In this document: positions 21,755 to 28,965 of the stretch, one piece after another
Layout of the letters: every line of letters begins with the position of its first letter
Position numbering within the stretch: position 1 is the stretch's first letter
Source: a virus
Length of the DNA stretch: 35,396 nt
Direction: 5' to 3' (one strand)
Virus record (IMG/VR): IMGVR_UViG_3300020416_000026
Coordinates: 1-35,396 of that record
Notes under the pieces: generated by a model
What the model saw: the letters and a program-made list of their open reading frames with translations, nothing else
Told to the model about the DNA's origin: nothing
Databases searched by the model: none
Translations under genes and position numbers: made by a program

Positions 21755-22311
21755 TACTTTCCACCACCTCCTGCTGGGTATTCATTTTGAGAACTAAAAT
21801 CAAATTGATTTAAACTAGGTAAAAGCATAGACCCAAATTTAAAACCTAAACCACCTAAAGCAGCAGAATACTGAGCTTGCCCACCTAGTATAGAAGCTTG
21901 TTGAGTAAAAGCTGACCTTTGATCACTAAGACCCGACATCATAGAACTAAAACCTAAGTTAGCCCCTAGTTGTGAAAATAGAGAACCTCTTAAACCTCCC
22001 ATCCCTGATACTGCATCTGCTGCTCCTGCTCTTCTTTGAGCCTGTTGAGCTTTAAATGTTCTTAAAGTAGACCTTATAGCTGCTCTACGTTGTCTAGTTA
22101 CCTGAGCAGCTTGTTGTCGCTGTTGAACTTGAACAGCCCTAGTCGTAGCTTGTGCTGAAGCAACAGCTTGTTTACTCGACTTAACAGTCTTTGCAACACC
22201 ATAAGTTGTTGCTGCTGCTCCACCTACTAAAGCTGCACCTGCTAATGCACCACCGCCTACAATACTTCCTACTGCAGCAAGTCCTGCACCTATTGCTGTA
22301 AAAACTGCCAT
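21754..22311 (-). CDS. small internal virion protein (T7 gp14-like), 185 aa
   Basis: The N-terminal 45 residues are Ala/Gly-rich and hydrophobic (FTAIGAGLAAVGSIVGGGAL, then AGAALVGGAAATTYGV). They are followed by a Gln/Arg/Ala-rich helix (VQVQQRQQAAQVTRQRRAAI) and a Gly/Ser-rich tail ending YPAGGGGK. This composition, the size and the place between the tail tube and the giant ejection protein match T7 gp14, which forms the outer-membrane part of the ejection channel. No sequence motif proves it. Confidence 0.75.
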   Translation of the reverse strand: MAVFTAIGAGLAAVGSIVGGGALAGAALVGGAAATTYGVAKTVKSSKQAVASAQATTRAVQVQQRQQAAQVTRQRRAAIRSTLRTFKAQQAQRRAGAADAVSGMGGLRGSLFSQLGANLGFSSMMSGLSDQRSAFTQQASILGGQAQYSAALGGLGFKFGSMLLPSLNQFDFSSQNEYPAGGGGK

Positions 22312-22312
22312 A

Positions 22313-22774
22313 TTATATTTCCTTTATGTAAGCTGTTTCTATAGGTTTATAACCTTTACGTTTAAATAACACACCTGCTCTACTGCTAAGGAGGTTATCT
22401 AACTCTGATAGTCTAGCAAAGTTACACCCTACTTGTTTAGACCAAAGAGTATAATCGTTTATTAGTTTCATTGAAGTCTTCCCATTTCTGTGTTGAGGAT
22501 CAATCCAAAACATTAACTCTTGAGCAAACTTAAAGTCATTAATAGGTATCTCAGCAACCATAGCTATAAGAGCACCTACTATCTCATCATTATGGTCTAT
22601 TACTTTTACAAAACCTACTTCGTGATCTATTAAAGTAGTAATTAGTTCGTTAATCTTGTTAGTGTTTATCTTAGACCAAGCTGGATGAGGTATTTCTTTA
22701 CAGAATTGTTTTACTGCTAGGACAATATCCAAGACATCCTCTTGGGTAGCATCCCTGATTATGTATTCAGTCAT
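22313..22774 (-). CDS. GNAT-like acetyltransferase-fold protein, 153 aa
   Basis: ATG 22774 overlaps the upstream stop (TAATGA), giving MTEYIIRDATQEDVLDIVLA. The IRDAT...D opening, the central GFVKVIDHNDEIVGALIAMV strands, the acetyl-CoA-loop-like IDPQHRNGKTSMKLINDY and the late FKRKGYKPIE all fit a GNAT fold. The R/Q-x-x-G-x-G/A loop appears as QHRNGKT, slightly degenerate. GNAT-like genes at this place (tail tube to ejection proteins, near T7 gp13) occur in other T7-like marine phages. The substrate is unknown. A structural role like T7 gp13 is possible. Confidence 0.75.
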   Translation of the reverse strand: MTEYIIRDATQEDVLDIVLAVKQFCKEIPHPAWSKINTNKINELITTLIDHEVGFVKVIDHNDEIVGALIAMVAEIPINDFKFAQELMFWIDPQHRNGKTSMKLINDYTLWSKQVGCNFARLSELDNLLSSRAGVLFKRKGYKPIETAYIKEI

Positions 22775-24918
22775 TAGTAACGAGGGTTCCTTCCTTGTAC
22801 CAAGCCCCAACCTAGGAGCAAGAAGTCTTTACCCTGTTCACTTTCGTATTTAAGTCTCATGGATCGTCCGTGTCCACGTATTTTTACTCTTGAAGTTATA
22901 ACATCATCTGGATAGTTGAAGTCATTTAAATTACTGTTGTTAGGAAATAAAGGAAACTTTAATCTATATATCTCTTGAGCAGTACCAAAGTCCTCAGCAA
23001 AATCCCAAGCAGCAGAAACTTTCAGACCTGACGGTCTTACAGCAGTATACCCATCATTTTCGTTACCTGTAAAGCCTGTCTCTGTTACTCTACAGTATGT
23101 TACAATGTAGGGTGCGTTCTTTTTAGTTACCAAGTCTCCTACAAAATCGTAACCTGTCTCAGCAAAAGATGTGTAGTTTGTTGTTGTCCAATCAAGAAAA
23201 GTAATACTTGTAAATGCACCAAAGGTTATCTTGTTGTTTGACCCTTCTCTACAGATAAGAACAATAGCTGAATCACCTGTGTTAGTATTAGATATTTGTG
23301 TAGACACAACATCGTTACCGTTGGATAGGACAACATCATCTGCACCGTTGTTTGATGTTACATCTAGGTCTACTTCACTAGCACCATACCCTGAGTAAAA
23401 AGCTACACCAACTATAGCGTCAGTGTTAGAGTCTTGGTCAGATACTTTCCAAGGAAAGAAAGCTTGAAGAGGTACATCAAGAATTAAAAAGTTATTAAGT
23501 TTAGAGGCTATAGTTTCATCTTTATTAGGATAACCCCAGAATATTCTTTTATTGATAGCGTCATAAACTGCAGTTACTTTTAGTTTAGCATCTGCATCAA
23601 TAGCATCCCAAAAGGTTTGAACTGTAGGAATAGTTAAGTTTCGTTCAGTACCTTGTCCTGACACTGGGTCTGTTACAAGTGTGTGTATTCCAAATCTTGA
23701 CCACCAATAAGGAATACCTTCAGCTTCTACGAATGTTTGAGGTTGTAAAATTCCAACCCTAGTAACCCTATTAACAGAAAACTCTGTAGCTCTAAATACT
23801 CCATCGACACCAGAAATTTGCCAAACACCATTTTCAGCAAATACAAAGAGAGAGTTTTGGTAAGCGTAAAGTTTTTGTATTTTAACAGCGTCAGGTATTC
23901 TTAATTCACCACCGTCTGTAGCAAATAAATCTGATATAAATTCTGAAGTAGGATCGTTCTGTTGGTGACAAGTTCCTAAGTCATCTACTGTTTCAACAAC
24001 TTTAGAAAAAAGTATAGTTCCTGCGTTTTCTGCACTGTCAATACCTGCGTAGAATACTCTTCCAGAAAAAGACTCAGCGCATCTAAACCTAGAAGTTTCT
24101 GTGTCCGTAGGTTTAGTTAGTCCACTGAGTCCTGAAGCTGTTGCTCTGTCTTTAGTAAAAAAGTCTAATATAAAATGGCCGTTACCTGTTAGTGTAGTAC
24201 CACCATAAATTTTTTCCCATTCTGCACTATCGTAGTTACCGTCACTATCTTTGCCTGAAAACCAAGGGTGAGTAAGTCTTTTAGTTAAGTCTGAGGGAGC
24301 ACCATTACCTGTATCCCAACCTGCATTTTTTGCGTCATACTTTCTATTTTGAGATGGAGAACTATCATTATTAAAATATGTACTTGTATCTCCTTGAAAT
24401 TCAAAGTCTCTAGTTTTAAAGTTTATTTGAGTTACAGTAAATGTTCCTGAACTATACTGAATAGCTATAGTGTTTATCTCAGGTGACGATACAACTAGAG
24501 TACCCTTGATTGATGTAAACTGACATTTAGCTGTATCAGCACCGTTAGAACCAGACTGTTGAAAAGACGCTAGGTTTACTGAGTTGGACTCTACTTGATT
24601 AGAATAAGGTAAAGCTCCTTTATTATAGAAGAAAAGAGTAGCCCCTTTTTGAAGAACCAAAAACTCTAGGTCAGCGTTGCCGCCTACGTTCACCCAATCA
24701 CCTGTGGCTGTTTGCTCTGCATCACTAAGAGTAAAAGAGGATAAAACATTACCTGTCTCATACTCTACACCTAACCGTCTACGTCTAGTACCATCTCTAC
24801 GTAGATCACAGTTAAGTTCATCAACAGAAGCACCCTCAGGAAATGTAAGTTCAGCAGCCTCAGTTATAAGACCCTTGACAAAGTTATTAGTTGCTTTCTG
24901 ACTTAGACTTTGAGCCAT
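22774..24918 (-). CDS. tail tubular protein B (T7 gp12-like nozzle protein)
   Basis: I chose ATG 24918 (MAQSLSQKATNNFVKGLITE) over GTG 24933. The opening FVKGLITEAAELTFPEGASV, then ELNCDLRRDGTRRRRLGVEY, is the typical start of gp12-like nozzle proteins, where a 'GG(v)..........NC....DG...RR.G' pattern is conserved. The remaining 714-residue protein is beta-rich, as expected for the beta-propeller nozzle that closes the tail and later passes DNA. It overlaps the preceding small gene by 32 bases. Confidence 0.88.
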   Translation of the reverse strand: MAQSLSQKATNNFVKGLITEAAELTFPEGASVDELNCDLRRDGTRRRRLGVEYETGNVLSSFTLSDAEQTATGDWVNVGGNADLEFLVLQKGATLFFYNKGALPYSNQVESNSVNLASFQQSGSNGADTAKCQFTSIKGTLVVSSPEINTIAIQYSSGTFTVTQINFKTRDFEFQGDTSTYFNNDSSPSQNRKYDAKNAGWDTGNGAPSDLTKRLTHPWFSGKDSDGNYDSAEWEKIYGGTTLTGNGHFILDFFTKDRATASGLSGLTKPTDTETSRFRCAESFSGRVFYAGIDSAENAGTILFSKVVETVDDLGTCHQQNDPTSEFISDLFATDGGELRIPDAVKIQKLYAYQNSLFVFAENGVWQISGVDGVFRATEFSVNRVTRVGILQPQTFVEAEGIPYWWSRFGIHTLVTDPVSGQGTERNLTIPTVQTFWDAIDADAKLKVTAVYDAINKRIFWGYPNKDETIASKLNNFLILDVPLQAFFPWKVSDQDSNTDAIVGVAFYSGYGASEVDLDVTSNNGADDVVLSNGNDVVSTQISNTNTGDSAIVLICREGSNNKITFGAFTSITFLDWTTTNYTSFAETGYDFVGDLVTKKNAPYIVTYCRVTETGFTGNENDGYTAVRPSGLKVSAAWDFAEDFGTAQEIYRLKFPLFPNNSNLNDFNYPDDVITSRVKIRGHGRSMRLKYESEQGKDFLLLGWGLVQGRNPRY

Positions 24919-25186
24919 TGCGTTCTTTCTCACGTTGGTCTGCGTATTCGTTACGCTGAACAGTTTTGGTCTTTACTTTGTTTCTCAAGTAATGTTCTAC
25001 AGCTTCTTTACCTTTGTCTAAACTAGAGTACCTACCTGACAACTCACTAGGTACAGAACCTTTTTCAAACTTTACTCTAAAAAAACTGTATCCGCTTTCT
25101 TCTTTATGCACATAAATCTCTGACACCATTTTGTCAGACTTTATGACACAGCGTTGGTTTACTGTATCAGTTTCTATATCTATCAT
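24887..25186 (-). CDS. hypothetical protein, 99 aa, between tail tubular A and B
   Basis: ATG 25186 overlaps the tail tubular A stop (TGATG). The first 65 residues (MIDIETDTVNQRCVIKSDKM, then VSEIYVHKEESGYSFFRVKF) form a likely small alpha/beta domain. The C-terminus is a very charged helix (RNEYADQREKERNGSKSKSE). It has no membrane segment or known motif. Placed between the two nozzle genes, it may be a minor tail component or assembly factor; this is position only. Confidence 0.65.
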   Translation of the reverse strand: MIDIETDTVNQRCVIKSDKMVSEIYVHKEESGYSFFRVKFEKGSVPSELSGRYSSLDKGKEAVEHYLRNKVKTKTVQRNEYADQREKERNGSKSKSESN

Positions 25187-25908
25187 CAAGTTCTTCCGTA
25201 CTGGTTTCTTGAAGCTTGTCTAGTTTTATACTGATCGTTCTGTACGTAAGACTTTAATCTACGTGCAGCTTGTTCAACTTTAGGATCAGAACCACCTTTG
25301 AATAGACTCATGGAAGCTGACTTAGCCTCAGCTAATAGTAAAGGCATTAGTGTTTGATCTAAGTCTATGACAAAACTATCTGTTTGACTAAAGGTTGGGT
25401 AGATAGAACAGAAAGCTCTTGTTTTGTTTGATGCTAAGTTAGCTTCTACTGAAGCATCGTAGGCATCCATAATAATATGGTTGTCGTTGAAAGAGGTGTA
25501 GTAAGATGGGTCTCTATCGTTGCCTACAAAGAGTTCTGCTGATTGGTCAACAGTAGTGACCTTTTTACCAGTTTGATCCATTCTGTTTAAGAACACAAGA
25601 GGCTCTACATAAACTATTTCTCTGTAGTCAGGAACAGAGGCAGTTCCTATATTGTAGTCAACACGTATCAATTCCTTTGTTCTTGCAGGATAAGTAAAGT
25701 GTGTGGGTCTTGCAGTACTTGTTAGAGAAACCAAAGGTATTAGTTTGTTATGTTCTGGTATACTTCTAGCAGCAATTATGTTGAAGTAAGTGTCTTCTAC
25801 TACTGAGGCTACCTGTTGAGCCTCTACTGTGTCAGCTATAGCGTTGACATCTTCTGAGTCCATATCAGACAAAATAGATTGTACAACTTGTAATAGGGTG
25901 CTTTTCAT
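25186..25908 (-). CDS. tail tubular protein A (T7 gp11-like gatekeeper)
   Basis: ATG 25908 overlaps the upstream stop and gives MKSTLLQVVQSILSDMDSED, then VVEDTYFNIIAARSIPEHN. This 'LL..V..IL.smg....v........v......e...v...g' start is typical of gp11-like proteins. At 240 residues it is near T7 gp11 (196) and other marine homologues. It forms the ring between portal and nozzle. An in-frame earlier start at 25938 only overlaps the preceding gene. Confidence 0.85.
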   Translation of the reverse strand: MKSTLLQVVQSILSDMDSEDVNAIADTVEAQQVASVVEDTYFNIIAARSIPEHNKLIPLVSLTSTARPTHFTYPARTKELIRVDYNIGTASVPDYREIVYVEPLVFLNRMDQTGKKVTTVDQSAELFVGNDRDPSYYTSFNDNHIIMDAYDASVEANLASNKTRAFCSIYPTFSQTDSFVIDLDQTLMPLLLAEAKSASMSLFKGGSDPKVEQAARRLKSYVQNDQYKTRQASRNQYGRT

Positions 25909-26366
25909 TATGATCCATCCACGCAGACAACTATGCAAGCTTCAACGTGTGAGCTTGGTGCACCTGCACACGCTATCTTTATAAAACTTCCTGCTGCTAC
26001 TGTGTTGTTTGATGAAGGCGTTAGTGTATCTACGTCACCTGCAGCAGAACCTGATTGAGTTATAGTAAGGGTTCCCATTGAAGAACCCGATGAGTTAGTT
26101 ACAGTAAATACAGCATCTCCACCAGAGATAGCTGCTGTCAAAGCACTTTGTATTTTAGTTACAGTTCCTGCGTAAGGTATAGGCACATAAAGATTACTTG
26201 CAGTAGAAATGTCTGGAAACTGAACTGTTAGTATTGCTTGTCTAGATGTCCAAGTACCTGAGCCAGAACCGTTAGCTAGGTAAACGTCACCACTACTTGC
26301 TGAAGCAACGCCTTTAGGTTCATGTAAAAAAGGATCAGAAAGAGTAGAGTGGTTTACGTTTGCCAT
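25908..26366 (-). CDS. beta-rich decoration or head-fibre protein, 152 aa
   Basis: The product begins MANVNHSTLSDPFLHEPKGV, a start I recall for phage head-fibre or decoration proteins. A Gly/Ser-rich linker follows (SSGDVYLANGSGSGTWTSRQ), then a beta-strand domain with repeated TxTxT patterns (YAGTVTKIQSALTAAISGGD, AVFTVTNSSGSSMGTLTITQ) and a Cys-containing end. It lies directly downstream of the capsid-region hairpin and before tail tubular A. It is probably exposed on the capsid. Confidence is moderate. Confidence 0.65.
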   Translation of the reverse strand: MANVNHSTLSDPFLHEPKGVASASSGDVYLANGSGSGTWTSRQAILTVQFPDISTASNLYVPIPYAGTVTKIQSALTAAISGGDAVFTVTNSSGSSMGTLTITQSGSAAGDVDTLTPSSNNTVAAGSFIKIACAGAPSSHVEACIVVCVDGS

Positions 26367-26385
26367 TAATATCTCCTAGGGAATA

Positions 26386-26411
26386 AGTAGGGTGCTCCCG
26401 AAGGAACACCC
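26386..26411 (-). terminator. hairpin terminator/attenuator after the capsid genes
   Basis: On the - strand, GGGTGTTCC, the loop TTCG and GGAGCACCC form a 9-bp stem (26390-26411) with one G-T pair and a UUCG loop. It is followed by TACTT, so the T-run is weak. It sits between the decoration gene (ends 26419) and the head-fibre gene (starts 26366), the place where T7 has its Tphi terminator after gene 10. A partial stop here would give more capsid than tail message. Confidence 0.75.
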
Positions 26412-26418
26412 AAAGCTT

Positions 26419-26892
26419 TTAAGGCTCGATGTATTCGATAACCAACTTGGCTTCACCAGCAGTAAATGCTGCTGTGCCATAGATAGCTTCGACATAAACA
26501 TCGTTAGCTCCAACAGTCGCTGTACCGCCTACTGCTGCACCGTCACAAGCTACTGCTTTGTTAGCTGCAAGAGCAGCCAAAGCAACAGTTGCGTCAATGC
26601 CGTCAGCATCTACGACAGTACCATCTTGCTGGTAAGTACCTACTGTCAATGTAGCTGAACCACCTGAGGTGAAAGCTGTTGTGACAATAAGACTAGCAGA
26701 AGTGATGTACGAACCTGCTGGAATGAAAGCATCGTGATCCTGTGGGGTTGCCACAGATGTAGGAACTTCTGTTCCTGTGATATTCATCACTAATGATTTC
26801 TTTTGACTTGAAAGAGAAGTTCCGCGCTTTGCTGGAGTTCCCTGTTCACCTGCGGTAAGAACTTCTAGACCGTCTGCGTTTACATAACTCAT
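26419..26892 (-). CDS. decoration-type capsid accessory protein, 157 aa
   Basis: The product begins MSYVNADGLEVLTAGEQGTP, then has KKSLVMNITGTEVPTSVATP and an Ala/Thr/Gly-rich beta domain (PAGSYITSASLIVTTAFTSG), ending AKLVIEYIEP. The protein is probably a beta-sandwich that coats or stabilises the head, because it directly follows the major capsid gene and precedes a strong hairpin, as a high-copy protein would. Codons look like those of the capsid gene (high expression). The function is inferred from place and composition. Confidence 0.65.
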   Translation of the reverse strand: MSYVNADGLEVLTAGEQGTPAKRGTSLSSQKKSLVMNITGTEVPTSVATPQDHDAFIPAGSYITSASLIVTTAFTSGGSATLTVGTYQQDGTVVDADGIDATVALAALAANKAVACDGAAVGGTATVGANDVYVEAIYGTAAFTAGEAKLVIEYIEP

Positions 26893-26904
26893 TAGTCTAC
26901 CTCC

Positions 26905-27870
26905 TTACGCTACTGTTGGTTTCGTGACAACACGAACCATGTTTTCAGGACGATACAACTTGACACCATAACGAGCAGTTGTTACAAACTCGTGTCTTTG
27001 GAAGTCTTTGTTGAAATCATAGTCAACCTGAGGTTGCTGTCTGAACGCACCGATAAATGGGTTTACAGACTGATCTGCTGAGAAGAACAAGTTTACTTTA
27101 CCATTGGTAGATGAGTAATCTTGGTTCGCACCAGCTAGGTCTGGTAGTGCGTTATCGGTTGCGTCTGGTAGGAAGTTTGAGCAGTATACATCAAACCCAT
27201 ATACGTTTGCTACGAAACGCATACCAGTTGCTATACCGTCACGAACTAGTCCTTCGAAACGTGGGTTGTTTGACACGTTTACGATGTTGCTCAGTGTGTT
27301 AAGTGTATACTCAACAGACGGATCAACGATGGCTACCAAGTTGCTGTCTGGCACGTTCTGTTTTTTCAGAGCGAAACGTGCGTAAGCAAACTCTTTCAAG
27401 GTGATAACTTCACCTGTACCTGTTGAACCAACGCGCATTGAAACGCTATTGATTGATTCGGCTGAGTTAGCAGATACGCCAGACTCAGGGGCAGCGAGAG
27501 TGGTTGTCTCGAAGTGCTCCATGATTGCACGTTCTTGTTCTGGTACAAAGCGTGACATTAATTCTGAAGAATAGAATGTGTCTTGCTCTGCTTTCTTTGT
27601 CATATAAGTAGCTGATGATAGATACTTATCGACTGTGAATGTGAAGTTACCTGTGTCGAGTGGACGATAGGTGACCGCACTATCTTCTGAGTAGTTGTCT
27701 ACCTGTGCCTGACCGATAGATGGGATGTTGAATGTGTTTCCGTCAGGAAAACCATCAAGCATACGCACATACCGTTGTGCCATCATCTCGTCACGCAGAA
27801 TTTCTTTTAATTCTGATGAATAGACCTGAGCACGTTGCAGGAACGAGGTATTAGATGTGGTCATTGCCAT
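26905..27870 (-). CDS. major capsid protein (HK97-fold, T7 gp10-like)
   Basis: The 321-residue protein begins MAMTTSNTSFLQRAQVYSSE. It has the expected spine-helix region (RAIMEHFETTTLAAPESGVS) and a long strand-rich part, with YARFALKKQNVPDSNLVAIV and ending YGVKLYRPENMVRVVTKPTV. The 'GFPDGNTFNIPSIGQAQVDN' segment is typical of T7-like marine capsids. It lies between scaffold and decoration protein, the standard order. CCTTAATTATGC-type spacing separates it from the scaffold. I see no frameshift signal giving a longer form. Confidence 0.9.
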   Translation of the reverse strand: MAMTTSNTSFLQRAQVYSSELKEILRDEMMAQRYVRMLDGFPDGNTFNIPSIGQAQVDNYSEDSAVTYRPLDTGNFTFTVDKYLSSATYMTKKAEQDTFYSSELMSRFVPEQERAIMEHFETTTLAAPESGVSANSAESINSVSMRVGSTGTGEVITLKEFAYARFALKKQNVPDSNLVAIVDPSVEYTLNTLSNIVNVSNNPRFEGLVRDGIATGMRFVANVYGFDVYCSNFLPDATDNALPDLAGANQDYSSTNGKVNLFFSADQSVNPFIGAFRQQPQVDYDFNKDFQRHEFVTTARYGVKLYRPENMVRVVTKPTVA

Positions 27871-27886
27871 GTCTAAGTTCCCTTAA

Positions 27887-28657
27887 TTATGCACCAAACT
27901 TTTCGCCAAGACGTGATTTGTCCTCGAACATTTGTTGTTGCGTCTTAGCAGAATAGTACAAGTTACGATTTTCTCTACGTAGTTTTTGATAGTAATCGAA
28001 ATTACGCTCCGTAGAGGACTGCATATTGACACCTTCGGTTCGAACTGATCCAGCAACTATAGGGTTGACAGGACGTTTGTTCTCACCAATAAGAGCGAAG
28101 AAGGCGTTGGGTGACTCAGCAGCAATATCACGTAAACGATCTATTGACATACCAAGCTCTTCAGCTTTCTTTTCGATTTGAGCCTTGGCTTCAGTGCCAA
28201 AGCTTCCCTCTAGTTCTTTATCAACAAGTTGTAGGTTGCCTTGAACTTTGGCTTCCAACTCTCGCTGACCTAGTGTCTTTTCTACAAGGCTCTTCAGGTC
28301 TTCCTCACTAAAGGTTGCAGTGGTGTTCTGTTCTTTAGTGCTACTGTTATTATTAGGCACTTCATTAGTCGCTGCAGTAGTTTCAGCGGCCTTGGTCTGA
28401 AGCTGATCGAGAACTTCGTTTTTGTATTCCTGTTTCTTCAAGTCTTCCCTCATTTGACTGAGTTGGTCTTCAAGATTTTTAATGTAACCATCAGCTTCTA
28501 ATTTGCCTTTGGCTAACACTTCAGGGTCTTTCCAGTTCTCACCTTTTGCCTGTACAAGTTTATCAAGAAAAGATTCCTGTTGAGGGGTTTCCTGTCCTTG
28601 ATTCTCGTTGTTCTGATCTTCCTGTGTGGTTGCAGTATTATCAGTAGTAAATACCAT
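27887..28657 (-). CDS. scaffolding (capsid assembly) protein, T7 gp9-like
   Basis: The 256-residue product is highly charged and helical. It starts with a Gln/Asn-rich tail (TTQEDQNNENQGQETPQQES) and contains a coiled coil (EDQLSQMREDLKKQEYKNEV), an acidic middle and a C-terminus with YYQKLRRENRNLYYSAKTQQ. This layout, with acidic N-terminus, coiled coil and short basic C-terminal capsid-binding end, is typical for T7-like scaffolds. It sits directly before the major capsid gene. It is lost from mature heads in the family. Confidence 0.87.
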   Translation of the reverse strand: MVFTTDNTATTQEDQNNENQGQETPQQESFLDKLVQAKGENWKDPEVLAKGKLEADGYIKNLEDQLSQMREDLKKQEYKNEVLDQLQTKAAETTAATNEVPNNNSSTKEQNTTATFSEEDLKSLVEKTLGQRELEAKVQGNLQLVDKELEGSFGTEAKAQIEKKAEELGMSIDRLRDIAAESPNAFFALIGENKRPVNPIVAGSVRTEGVNMQSSTERNFDYYQKLRRENRNLYYSAKTQQQMFEDKSRLGEKFGA

Positions 28658-28661
28658 AATG

Positions 28662-28904
28662 TTATTCCTTATCTAGGTTAATAAGATCGAGCACTTGGGT
28701 TAGTGCTCTGTTGTAGCCGATACGATCAGCCATTTTGTGTGACCAAGAAGGACTGTCATAGTCAGCCCCAGTTGGTCTATCCTCAAGCATAGACTCAAGA
28801 ATCTCTTCGAGAAGCAGAAGACTTTCTGAGTTGGACATAATCTTTTGTTTGATCTTGTCCTTGTCTTCTTGCGTCTTACATTTTTTAAACCAAGCAGCCT
28901 TCAT
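28662..28904 (-). CDS. hypothetical small protein between portal and scaffold, 80 aa
   Basis: The start directly follows the stop of the 19-aa basic peptide. The product begins MKAAWFKKCKTQEDKDKIKQ and is fully helical (SLLLLEEILESMLEDRPTGA), ending HKMADRIGYNRALTQVLDLI. Similar small helical proteins occur at this place in other T7-like marine phages. They have no known role. A part in capsid or packaging assembly is only inferred from position. Confidence 0.75.
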   Translation of the reverse strand: MKAAWFKKCKTQEDKDKIKQKIMSNSESLLLLEEILESMLEDRPTGADYDSPSWSHKMADRIGYNRALTQVLDLINLDKE

Positions 28905-28964
28905 TTATTTCTTTTTAGGCTTTGGCTTCTTTTTTATTGGTGGTTTCTTTTTTGATCCATACAT
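28905..28964 (-). CDS. 19-aa Lys/Pro-rich micro-protein
   Basis: A 20-codon frame starts one base after the portal stop (TAATATG) and ends with TAA directly before the next ATG. The product MYGSKKKPPIKKKPKPKKK has 11 Lys and 4 Pro among 19 residues. The exact fit between two gene ends suggests real translation. I recall short Lys-rich peptides next to portal genes in other T7-like phages. DNA or portal binding is plausible but unproven. Confidence 0.5.
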   Translation of the reverse strand: MYGSKKKPPIKKKPKPKKK

Positions 28965-28965
28965 A

